Shown piece after piece: positions 16,301-23,952 of a stretch of 43,659 nt of DNA. Position 1 is the first letter of the stretch, and every line of letters begins with the position of its first letter. Below the pieces are notes generated by a model, which worked only from the letters and a program-made list of their open reading frames with translations, was not told where the DNA came from and did not search any database. The stretch is from the NCBI GenBank assembly GCA_900313905.1, contig OMTG01000140.1, positions 1-43,659 on the forward strand. The letters are read 5' to 3'. The stretch comes from an uncultured Actinomycetes bacterium. Its GTDB lineage: Bacteria > Actinomycetota > Coriobacteriia > Coriobacteriales > Atopobiaceae. A program made the translations under genes and the position numbers.

Positions 16301-17110
16301 CTAGATGCGCTGCTCCATCCAGCGGATGTAGTCGCCGATCACCTCGTCGCGGCACCATTCGTTTATCACCTCGTGGCAGCATCTGCCGTAGATCTTCATC
16401 TGGCGGTCGTCGCTCGCGAGGGCGCGGAAGAAGTCATAGGTGTCCTCATAGGAGATGAGGCCATCGTTCTGGCCATGGGTCAGAAGGACCGGATAGGCGA
16501 ACTTCTGCTTGTTCTCGGAGAACCAGGCGATGCCCTCCTGGAGGGCATAGACCAGCCCTGCTGAGTAGGTCTTGCGGTTGAGGGGGTCCTTGCCATACCA
16601 GTCACGGACCGCCTTGACGCTGCAGACGCCGTCGCCGAGCTGGTTCGGGAGCTGTGTGTGGGGATCGAGGTCCTTTGGCATCGAGGCGAACATGCCTGCC
16701 TTGTCCTCGGTCAGCCCGCCATTGCAGATGATGCCGCGGAGCTTCTTGTCCGGATACTTGACACCGTAGAGCGCGACGCAGTAGCCGCCCATGCTATGGC
16801 CGAACATGAAGACCGGGCGGTCGGGGTTCTCCGCTATGGCGCGGTCGACGATCACATTCGTATCGTCGAGGATCTCGTCCCAGCGGGAGTAGTAGCAGCA
16901 TTCGCCTTCTGACTTCCCATGGCCGCGGTGGTCGAAGCGGTAGGTGCCGATGCCTGCCTCGTGCAGCTTCCCGGCGAAATAGTCATAGCGCCCCTGGTGC
17001 TCGCAGAGGCCGTGCACGATCACGCAGACAGCCTTGTCCTGGTCCGTGACCTCAGGATTGTAGAAGAGCTTCGTGCCATCGAACGATGAAATGAACTGGT
17101 CTTCTCCCAT
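16301..17110 (-). CDS. Alpha/beta hydrolase, monoacylglycerol-lipase-like
   Basis: A protein of 269 aa without a signal peptide. It has HGLCEHQGRY (oxyanion-side HG), FDHRGHGKSEG, the nucleophile elbow GHSMGG, a candidate acid in THGQNDGLIS and a candidate His in RCCHEVINEW. This is the layout of the serine hydrolase family that includes monoacylglycerol lipases and lysophospholipases. AGGAGG precedes the ATG closely. The aldo/keto reductase gene ends 102 nt upstream in the same direction, so they may form an operon. The 130 bp between this gene and the convergent HAD gene hold a 7-bp GC-rich hairpin (16242-16258) without a T run. Confidence 0.9.
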   Translation of the reverse strand: MGEDQFISSFDGTKLFYNPEVTDQDKAVCVIVHGLCEHQGRYDYFAGKLHEAGIGTYRFDHRGHGKSEGECCYYSRWDEILDDTNVIVDRAIAENPDRPVFMFGHSMGGYCVALYGVKYPDKKLRGIICNGGLTEDKAGMFASMPKDLDPHTQLPNQLGDGVCSVKAVRDWYGKDPLNRKTYSAGLVYALQEGIAWFSENKQKFAYPVLLTHGQNDGLISYEDTYDFFRALASDDRQMKIYGRCCHEVINEWCRDEVIGDYIRWMEQRI

Positions 17111-17212
17111 GATTCCTCCTCAGCCTGCTTGAGGCTCCCGTGAGGGCAGAAGAGGACCCTCGTCAAGAGCCTTCCCAGAACGATTCTATGGGCCAGGCAA
17201 GGAAAGGGGCCT

Positions 17213-18301
17213 TCATCTGGGGAAGTGGCAGCTGTGGAGGATTGAGCGGCAAAGAGGGAGCCTGGGCCCCCTGCAGGGAAGGCCTTGCGGGAGCCGCTGG
17301 TTCTTCTGGCCGAAGACGTCTGACATCGGGATCTGGTCCAGGGCAGCATCGATCGCGGCAATCTCGTCGAGGGAGAGCGAGACATCGGATGCAGCAGCGT
17401 TCTCGCGCATGCGCTGGGGCTTGCGGGTGCCCGGGATGGGGACGATGCCTGGCTTGAAGGCGCGGTCCATCATCCAGGCAAGGGAGACCTGGGCATCGGT
17501 CGCATTGTGGCGCCTTGCCACCTCGTGCACGAGATCCAGGAGCGCCTGGTTCTTGTCCATTGCCTCATCGGAGAACTGCGGCATGGCAGAGCGGTAGTCC
17601 GTGGACTTGTCGAACTGCATGCCCTTGCCGTACTTGCCGGAGAGGAGCCCGTTCGCAAGCGGGCTGAAGGCGACGAGGCCTACGCCGAGCTCCTCGAGGG
17701 TCGGGAAGAGGGACTCGTAGTTCCGTGCCATCATCGAGTAGCGGTTCTCGACGGCCGTGACGGGGCACACGGCATGGGCGCGCCTCAGGTAGTCTTCATC
17801 GACCTGCGAGATGCCCCAGTGGAGGATCTTGCCCTCCTTCATAAGGTCGGCCATAACGCCGGCCACGACCTCGGGCTCGGTCGCAGGATCGATGCGGTGC
17901 TGGTAGTAGAGGTCGATATGGTCGGTGTTGAGGCGCTTCAGGGACCCTTCGACGGACTCGCGGATGCGCTCCGGGGTGGAGTCCATCACCAGGGGATACG
18001 GGACGGTGCCGGAGCTCGTGTCGAAGCGGATGCCGAACTTCGTGGCGATCTTCACCTGGTCGCGCACCGGTGCCAGGGCCTTGCCGACAAGTCGCTCGTT
18101 CATGAAGGGGTCATCTGGGGTCCCGTAGATCTCTGCGGTATCGAAGAAGGTGTAGCCGATCTCGACTGCCTCGCGCAGGCCCTTGATGCCTTCCTCCTCA
18201 GGGACGGGAGCGCCGTAGGCGTGGCTCATCCCCATGCAGCCGAACCCTGCCGCGGAGACCTCCATCGAAGCGTCTCCCGTGCCGATCGTCCTTGTCCTCA
18301 T
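17213..18301 (-). CDS. Aldo/keto reductase
   Basis: A protein of 362 aa. The aldo/keto reductase tetrad is present: D54 and Y59 in FFDTAEIYG, K88 in IATKFG, and the His in LYYQHRID. A GIVPIPGTRKPQR cofactor loop near the C-terminus indicates NADP(H) binding. Such enzymes reduce aldehydes or ketones; the substrate is unknown. ATG 18301 is used because the family begins at MRTRTIG; upstream codons in frame are not supported. About 30 residues after MSDVFG do not look like the usual end of the family and may be read-through after a small frameshift. An inverted repeat, TGAACC-N4-GGTTCA, lies 100 nt upstream. Confidence 0.9.
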   Translation of the reverse strand: MRTRTIGTGDASMEVSAAGFGCMGMSHAYGAPVPEEEGIKGLREAVEIGYTFFDTAEIYGTPDDPFMNERLVGKALAPVRDQVKIATKFGIRFDTSSGTVPYPLVMDSTPERIRESVEGSLKRLNTDHIDLYYQHRIDPATEPEVVAGVMADLMKEGKILHWGISQVDEDYLRRAHAVCPVTAVENRYSMMARNYESLFPTLEELGVGLVAFSPLANGLLSGKYGKGMQFDKSTDYRSAMPQFSDEAMDKNQALLDLVHEVARRHNATDAQVSLAWMMDRAFKPGIVPIPGTRKPQRMRENAAASDVSLSLDEIAAIDAALDQIPMSDVFGQKNQRLPQGLPCRGPRLPLCRSILHSCHFPR

Positions 18302-18401
18302 TGCCTGCTTTCTTCCTGGGCTGTGCCCTGCTGCGTGTTCTGACTGTTCATATGATGGCAGGGGAAAGCCTGCCTCGGAAGGTCCAGTATGGAGAGCAGC
18401 T

Positions 18402-18417
18402 TGAACCTTTGGGTTCA
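18402..18417 (-). promoter_or_regulatory. Inverted repeat upstream of the reductase
   Basis: TGAACC-TTTG-GGTTCA is a 6-bp dyad with a 4-nt centre, about 100 nt before the reductase ATG. Its size and place suit a dimeric regulator, for example a MerR-type protein. No regulator is identified. Confidence 0.3.
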
Positions 18418-18479
18418 TGCAAGACGATGCAGAAGGGAGAAGACTCTGGCCTTGCAGGCATCTATGGGGACATCGGGCT

Positions 18480-19370
18480 TCAGCGGAAATTGCGCTTGAA
18501 GGCTGCGAGGCAGGCCTTCACCTCGGGGCTTGGGTCGGGGGCATGGAGGATTCCGAAGGGGAGCGTGAAGCTCCAGCGCACGGGGACGATCCTGAGGAGC
18601 GGGTTGATGCTTGCCCATTCGTCCATCGCGACGATCAGGGCGCCCTGGTTCTCTGCGGCATTGAATGCTTCGGTGTCGTAGAAGCCGAAATCCTGCAGGT
18701 GGCAGCTCGGATGCTCGCGGGCGAGGTAGTCGCGCACCCGGTCCATCTACGCCATATAGTCCCGGCGCAGGATCATGATGGTCTGTCCATCGAGGTCTTT
18801 GGGGTCGAGCTCGTCCATCATCGAGAGAGGATGGTTGAAGGGCATGCCGAGACGCACAGGGACCTCAGCCAGGATTGTGGCGGCGCAGTGGTTGCGCTCC
18901 ACGATCGACTCGTCCACGATGCCGCCCACGATATCGATGTTCTGGCCCAGGTGGCCCAGTATCTCATGGGCATTCTCAGGGGTGTTGTCGAAAGGGACGA
19001 ACTGGAAGCGCATGCCAGGAAGGATGTCGGCAAAGCCTCCTGACATGCGGGCGATGAAGGAGGCGGGCGTGGTGGGGGAGACCCCGATCCTGATCGCGTC
19101 GGTCGTGTGCTGGGCGGCGCTGCGGGCACGCTCCACCGAATCGCGGCAGTATTTCGTGATGTAGATGGAATCCCGCAGGAGCGAGCGTCCTGCATCGGTT
19201 AACGCGATGCCCTGGTGGGTGCGCTCGAAGAGCGTGACATCGAGCCGCTTCTCCAGATGGTTGTTCTGCTTCATCACGGCGGTGGGGGTGATGAAGAGGG
19301 CGTCTGCCGCCTTGGAGAAGCTGCCGAGCTCGGCGACCTTGATGAAGGTATCAAGCTGCGGGCTGTACAT
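18480..19370 (-). pseudogene. LysR-family regulator interrupted by in-frame TAG
   Basis: The frame encodes a full LysR-type protein of about 296 codons: a winged helix-turn-helix at residues 1-60 (FSKAADALFITPTAVMKQ), then the two-lobed effector domain. Codon 208 (18749-18747) is TAG, and the same frame continues for 88 more codons to the normal end, with an ATG right after the stop. A CAG-to-TAG change would explain it. ATG 19370 is supported by GAGGTG 6 nt upstream. The split protein would keep DNA binding but lose the last part of the effector domain. The reductase and hydrolase genes follow in the same direction. It could be a mutation, a sequencing error, or a translated amber codon. Confidence 0.75.
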
Positions 19371-19390
19371 GCGCATCACCTCGGAAGGGC

Positions 19391-19745
19391 CGGAAACTGC
19401 CTCCATTCTCCCACGGATGCAGCCCCTCGGAGATGGAAGGGCGGCAGCTGGCAGATTGGGGCAGGTTCGTCCAGATGGGACGGGAGCCTCTCCTCCATGA
19501 TGGATGCCGGGAAAAGGCGGGGAAAGGGGATGCATGGACCGGGTCGCGACTGTCCCCAACAGCTATCTGAGGGGAGACAGGCCTTGCCGGAACGGATGAT
19601 GCCTTCCCGGTGCTGCCCCATATGCTGCCTGTCGGAGGCGATGGCCTCTTCTTTGTCCGCGTTATCGGCCCGGCAAAGAGGATGCGCCTCGATGGGAAGG
19701 AAGGCAATATCGTCCATCGGCCTTCCAAGATACGCAGACCGTCAG
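19391..19745 (+). other. Intergenic region without a recognisable gene
   Basis: About 355 nt between the LysR start and the kinase 2 terminator. Open frames here have no ribosome binding site or recognisable product. I see no clear repeat. Confidence 0.5.
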
Positions 19746-19782
19746 AAAAAGCTGCTGCCCTGTCCTTGCTGGACAGGGCGGC
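19746..19782 (-). terminator. Rho-independent terminator of kinase 2
   Basis: On the minus strand GCCGCCCTGTCC pairs with GGACAGGGCAGC (one mismatch) around AGCAA, with TTTTT three nt after the stem. It lies just after the stop of the kinase gene ending at 19790. Confidence 0.88.
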
Positions 19783-19789
19783 ATGCCAA

Positions 19790-21871
19790 TCAGAGGCAGA
19801 AGCCCGGAAGCGCCGTCGTGGTGTTGTCGTCTCCTGTGGCAGCGGTCGCGAAGTGGAAGACATCGCCGTTCGGGCCGACGCGGTTGAACCAGGTCTGGCC
19901 ATCATCCTCGGAGCAGTCAGGGCTCGGCGAACGGAGCCACCAATAGCATTGGGCACCGTTCCAGGTCTTCTGTGTGGGATTGTTCGGGGTGCCATTCGAA
20001 GAGACGCCGTGGTCCTTCCAGTAGCGGTACTGGGTCCCTTCTGCATTGATGATGCTGGCCAGATACCCATAGCCGGCCGAGAAGCTCGAAGCCTCCCTGG
20101 TGCCGCCCAGCTCGGCCATCGAGAAGAGCCAGAAGGTCTCATCGGTCGCTGTGACGGAATCGGTGCTTTTGGTGGCGCCTGCGTTGTTTGTCATCTTCGA
20201 TACCGGAATGATATGGGAGAGGAGCTCATCGGGCACGAGCGCTGCGAAGTCGCTCGAGAGCCAGAGGCGCAGCCCACAGGCCTCCCAGCCGCCTGCGGTC
20301 ATCGCGCTGTCGCTCATGTTCCTGGCGGCGACAGGCTCGGTGAAGGCGAAGGTGAGCCCCGCCTTGCCGCCATTGTCCGGCCGATCGTCGTGATAGATAT
20401 CGATCAGCTGCACGGTTGCCGTGGTGCCATCGAGCAGCTCGATGTCCTTCGTGAGGCCATCCCGGATGCTGCCGTCTGAGCGGGCCAGGCCGCGCTGGAC
20501 CGCGATGGAGAGCGCGTCGTCGTAGCTTGCGGCACCTTCTATCTCGCCTGCAATGCCTGCGATATCGTCCCAGCTGTAGCTGTTCAGTCCATGGTCGGCA
20601 AGGAGGCCGAAGAGCTGGGTGCGCCAGGCAGCAACACCGAAGGCAGCGGCTCCAGCGCCGATCAGGAGGGAGCGGCGGGAGATGACAAGCTTGCCGGAGC
20701 TGCTCTCGGGCTGGGCCGCATCTCCCGTGTCGATCCTCTGCGGGACGCCTTCCGGCAGGGCTGGCGTGTTGTAGGAGGAGATATAGCCGCTCTGGAGATG
20801 GGACCTGCCGCTTGCTGCAGGAGCGCTCGCCTGCTTGAGCACGATCGTGTGGCCCGTCATCTGCTCCTGCCAGGAAGCGATTCTATGGAAGAGGTCCTCT
20901 GCAGAGGGACGCGCGTCCTGGGCTGCCGCAAGGCCGCTCATGATTGCATCGATCAGGGGCTGGTCTTCGGGCACATGGGGCACGAGGGGCGCCGGCGCCG
21001 TCGTGGTCTTCAGCTGGAAGGCATTTGCTCCGGGGTGCTCTGACAGGCGGTATGGGGTGGTGCCGCCATACATCTCATAGAGCACGCTCGAGAGGGCGTA
21101 GATATCGATGGAAGGGGAGCGCCTCGCTTCGATGTAGCTCCTGTCATCCAGGGCGAGCATCTCTGGCGGGGCATATTCCGGCGTCGCGCTCCGCCATACA
21201 TCCAGCGTGCGGGTGAAGGTGGCTTCGCTCCTGCTCATGAAGATGGCGCTGCCCAGATCGATGAGGTGGGTATCGAGGATATCGGGGGATGCCTCCGTGC
21301 TGGCATGGATCATTATGTTGCGGGGAGAGATGTCGCGGTGGATGAAGATGCCATCGAGGCAGCTGGTCGAGATCAGGGTCTGGAGCACGCTGAGCGCAAG
21401 TCCTGCCACCACATGGCCGGTGCAGCCGGTGCCATCTGCAGGGGAGGGGAGATGGTGCAGACGCTCAGCATCGAGCAGGGTCTCGCCCGAGATCCACTCC
21501 ATCAGGATGGCTGGATCCCCATCCTGCGTGACGCCGTAGCCATAGACCTTCGGGAAGCCCCGGAGCTGCGAGACGGCAAGCTGGCAGCGGTACTCCTCGA
21601 AGAGCGCCGCTTCGCGGCCACGCCTCGAGAAGGAATTGGTGTCGCCTGGGAGGGGGCGCAGCCGCTTCAGGGCGAAGGTCTCTCCTTCGGTGTTCTGTGC
21701 GCGGAGCAGCTCGCAGTCGGTCAGGCGTGCCTCGTCTGGCCGCTTTTCCGCCAGCATTGTCATGTATCGCCGGCGCACCTTGTCTTCGTCTTTGGGATTG
21801 ACGGCGAAAGAGGTGTCGAGCTGGACGAATTCGATGACCTCGATCGTTGTGTCCTTGCCTTCGCTGCTCAT
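19790..21871 (-). CDS. Membrane Ser/Thr protein kinase with DUF6273-like sensor
   Basis: A protein of 693 aa. The kinase domain has FALKR (K69), IHRDISPRN (D180, N185), DLG (D205) in place of DFG, and PPE (E237). After a linker, ISRRSLLIG (R399, R400) directly precedes a membrane segment (about 401-416), again a twin-arginine-like motif inside the chain. The outer 270 residues match the DUF6273 type, with YSWDDIAGIAGEI, CYWWLRSPSPD and the terminal PGFCL; the lipoprotein at 33176-34273 has a related domain. ATG 21871 follows GAGGAAG by 5 nt. A TATAAT at 22137-22142 would give a leader of about 260 nt. A terminator follows, so the gene is probably monocistronic. Confidence 0.88.
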   Translation of the reverse strand: MSSEGKDTTIEVIEFVQLDTSFAVNPKDEDKVRRRYMTMLAEKRPDEARLTDCELLRAQNTEGETFALKRLRPLPGDTNSFSRRGREAALFEEYRCQLAVSQLRGFPKVYGYGVTQDGDPAILMEWISGETLLDAERLHHLPSPADGTGCTGHVVAGLALSVLQTLISTSCLDGIFIHRDISPRNIMIHASTEASPDILDTHLIDLGSAIFMSRSEATFTRTLDVWRSATPEYAPPEMLALDDRSYIEARRSPSIDIYALSSVLYEMYGGTTPYRLSEHPGANAFQLKTTTAPAPLVPHVPEDQPLIDAIMSGLAAAQDARPSAEDLFHRIASWQEQMTGHTIVLKQASAPAASGRSHLQSGYISSYNTPALPEGVPQRIDTGDAAQPESSSGKLVISRRSLLIGAGAAAFGVAAWRTQLFGLLADHGLNSYSWDDIAGIAGEIEGAASYDDALSIAVQRGLARSDGSIRDGLTKDIELLDGTTATVQLIDIYHDDRPDNGGKAGLTFAFTEPVAARNMSDSAMTAGGWEACGLRLWLSSDFAALVPDELLSHIIPVSKMTNNAGATKSTDSVTATDETFWLFSMAELGGTREASSFSAGYGYLASIINAEGTQYRYWKDHGVSSNGTPNNPTQKTWNGAQCYWWLRSPSPDCSEDDGQTWFNRVGPNGDVFHFATAATGDDNTTTALPGFCL

Positions 21872-22136
21872 GGAGACTTCCTCACTGCTTGGCGCCGGAG
21901 ATGCACAAGGCCAGAGGCTTGGCCGCTGCGTCTGGATGGAGCATGCCTGCATTGGATATTCTGGCTGCGGCGATGCGCACTGCCTGCCAGATGGTGGGAA
22001 AGATGCTTGGGACAGGACGGATGGATGTTGGGTCCGCAGCGCGGACATATGTCTGAGCTCCCATGGGCACCTCCCATTGACCATGCTGAAATAGCCGATG
22101 CTGCTTCTGATGACACAGAAGCGAAATATGTGTGCA

Positions 22137-22142
22137 ATTATA
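22137..22142 (-). promoter_or_regulatory. Candidate -10 box for kinase 2
   Basis: TATAAT on the minus strand, with no good -35 match at 17 nt. It would start a leader of about 260 nt before ATG 21871. The 360 nt between 21872 and 22231 hold no supported gene. Confidence 0.4.
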
Positions 22143-22231
22143 GCGTCTGGCATGCATCGATGGCCGAAGACGCATTCCTGTTACGCATTCGTTGCTTTCA
22201 GAGCTTTCAGGTTATATAAAATTCAGGCATG

Positions 22232-22265
22232 AAAAAGCGGCACAGCTCTGTGTGGGCTGTGCCGC
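22232..22265 (-). terminator. Rho-independent terminator of the pilus operon
   Basis: GCGGCACAGC (22237-22246) and GCTGTGCCGC (22256-22265) form a perfect 10-bp stem, followed on the minus strand by TTTTT (22232-22236). It ends the transcript that runs from the adhesin through the sortase and the ribbon-helix-helix gene. Confidence 0.9.
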
Positions 22266-22343
22266 CATAGCGTTCAAAGCTTCGTTCCTGAGCCATGCCG
22301 CAAGGGCAGAAGATTTTCGCAGAGCCTCGGGCAGGATGCTCTT

Positions 22344-22724
22344 TTAGGCCATGCGGAGCATGCCTGCGATGGGGTGCGATGATGAGCTGCGCGGTGCATC
22401 CGGGCGATGCTTGGCTGGGAAGGCCGCAAGGTGAGGCTGCGGCCTGCCTGAAATCCTCCTGCATCGGGGCAGACCGATCGTCTTCAGGAGATATGCCACC
22501 CTTCGGCTCTCATGGCCGAAATGCTCTTCGATTTCATCGGAGGCAAGCGTCTCTTCGACCGCCCTGCGGAAGAACTCCGACTTCGATTCGTCGTGGGAAG
22601 CGCAGTGCTTCTCCACCTCTTCGATCGTGCTTCCAGCAAGTCTGAACGAGACCGTATGCATCCGTTCACTTCTGGCATCGTTCTCCTCATGCTTTCCGCC
22701 GGTTCCGTTTTTTGCCATAGGCAT
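22344..22724 (-). CDS. Ribbon-helix-helix-like small protein
   Basis: A protein of about 126 aa. Residues around VSFRLAGSTIEEVEKHC and SKSEFFRRAVEETLAS have the strand-helix-helix pattern of CopG/MetJ-type DNA-binding proteins. The C-terminal 50 residues are basic and Pro-rich without a known domain. ATG 22724 is preceded by GAGAGG at 9 nt; ATGs at 22733 and 22718 are alternatives. It is the last gene of the pilus operon, 105 nt after the sortase, and precedes a strong terminator, so it may be a pilus regulator. Function is inferred only from fold pattern and position. Confidence 0.6.
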   Translation of the reverse strand: MPMAKNGTGGKHEENDARSERMHTVSFRLAGSTIEEVEKHCASHDESKSEFFRRAVEETLASDEIEEHFGHESRRVAYLLKTIGLPRCRRISGRPQPHLAAFPAKHRPDAPRSSSSHPIAGMLRMA

Positions 22725-22829
22725 CGGAATCATCCTCTCGGGTTCCAACAGCCGGACTCGCCGCACTTGCGGCAATCCGGCCAGCCAGAAACAAGTTGGC
22801 CTGCTGCCTGTGGAATGATGCCGACAATG

Positions 22830-23801
22830 TCAGCGTTGGGGGCTGCCTCCCTCGGTATGGCCTGAGCGCTGCCTTGCAGCCCTGTTGAGGCGATGGCGCA
22901 CGATGAGGGCGACCGCAGCAGCAAGGGCGATGAGGAAGGGCAGCGTCCGTATCCCCAGGAGCCCTTCGGCTACATCGGATGCGCTGGCGCCTTCTGGCAA
23001 TGAGGTGGTCCGGTGCGCATGCACGAGGAGCCGGTGGTCGTTGACACCGTAGGGCGTGCAGGTCACGAGCGTGCATAGATCCTCGCCATTCTTGATGGCA
23101 AGGGAGTCCTGCTCGTCTGGCAGCACGACCTCCGTCGAATCCACCTCGTAGGCATAGGAGGTGCCAAGGGTGTGGATGACAAAGATGTCACCTGGCTCGA
23201 GCCTCCTGATATCGTCGAACATGCGCTGTGCATGGGAGCCGGAATGTGCGGTGATGACGGTATGCGTGGAAAGGCCGCCCACGGGCAGGGAGCTGCCTTC
23301 GAGATGGCCTGCGCCCGATGAGAGCGCATCGTCCGAGGTCCCGTGGTAGATGGGCAGCTCGACCCCGATCTTGGGGATCTCGATCCATGCCATGGCCACT
23401 CCGTCGTAGTCCAGCTGATCCGCGTAATCGAGCAGCTCAGCCGGCTCTTCCCCGACGTCTGGCACGCTTCCGCCTTCACCCCGCGCCTCCATGTCTGAAG
23501 TGAGCTCCTGCGTGGCGGAATCTTTCATCTCTCTATATATGATACCCGCCAGCTGGGCGTTGTATTTGTATGCCTGGGCAAGGAGCTCCAGCCGTGCCGG
23601 ATCGTCCGTATCCTCTGCCACGCTTGTCATGCTCGAGATAATCTGGGAATCCTGCCATTGTGCGTAGAGGTCGGTCGCGATGGGGGCAGCAAGGATCGCC
23701 AGGCCGAGGAGGAGCCCCAGGATGGGAAGGGCGCGCGACCGGTGGCCACGCCCCTGCGCTGTGGCGAGATGCTTCCCTTGTGTGGTGCCGCTCTTGGACA
23801 A
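22830..23801 (-). CDS. Class C (pilin-polymerising) sortase
   Basis: A protein of 323 aa. An N-terminal membrane segment (about 25-41) and a C-terminal one (about 285-301) flank the catalytic domain, as in class C sortases. HGTSDDALSSGAGHLEGSS and PVGGLSTHTVITAHSG (H186), TLVTCTPYG (C248) and DHRLLVHAHR (R257) supply the His-Cys-Arg triad. It would join LPxTG pilins through a lysine of the next subunit. No ATG is available near the N-terminus: I chose TTG 23801, which has TTGGAG 7 nt upstream; TTG 23837 is the other option. It follows two pilin genes and the adhesin in one operon. It is the only sortase in the window, so anchoring to the wall may need a housekeeping sortase elsewhere. Confidence 0.92.
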   Translation of the reverse strand: MSKSGTTQGKHLATAQGRGHRSRALPILGLLLGLAILAAPIATDLYAQWQDSQIISSMTSVAEDTDDPARLELLAQAYKYNAQLAGIIYREMKDSATQELTSDMEARGEGGSVPDVGEEPAELLDYADQLDYDGVAMAWIEIPKIGVELPIYHGTSDDALSSGAGHLEGSSLPVGGLSTHTVITAHSGSHAQRMFDDIRRLEPGDIFVIHTLGTSYAYEVDSTEVVLPDEQDSLAIKNGEDLCTLVTCTPYGVNDHRLLVHAHRTTSLPEGASASDVAEGLLGIRTLPFLIALAAAVALIVRHRLNRAARQRSGHTEGGSPQR

Positions 23802-23894
23802 AGCCGGACTCCAATCATGCCGGGCCTTCAGAACCAATCAAGGCGGAAACGGCTCCCCCTCGGCCGTTCCCGCCACTATGCCAGGAGCCTGGGC

Positions 23895-23937
23895 TGGCCT
23901 CCATCCGCCTGAGTCGCTTGGGGGGAGATGGAGGCCA
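23895..23937 (-). other. Long hairpin between backbone pilin and sortase
   Basis: TGGCCTCCATC (23895-23905) and GATGGAGGCCA (23927-23937) form a perfect 11-bp stem with a 21-nt loop, immediately after the pilin stop. There is no T run. It may stabilise the pilin mRNA or lower read-through into the sortase gene. Confidence 0.5.
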
Positions 23938-23952
23938 CCTGGCAGATGGCTC

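Noticed and set aside
15264..16382. Upstream extension of FHA copy 2 by more than 370 codons
   Set aside because: The extension overlaps the HAD gene in antisense, and paralog copy 1 starts at the equivalent of 15263.
21872..22153. N-terminal extension of kinase 2 to 22153
   Set aside because: ATG 21871 has a strong ribosome site; the extension is Cys/Pro/His-rich and contains the likely leader.
22191..22212. A possible degenerate seventh TTGCGCAA-type site
   Set aside because: The sequence TTACGCATTCGTTGC lacks the palindrome; similarity is confined to a few bases.
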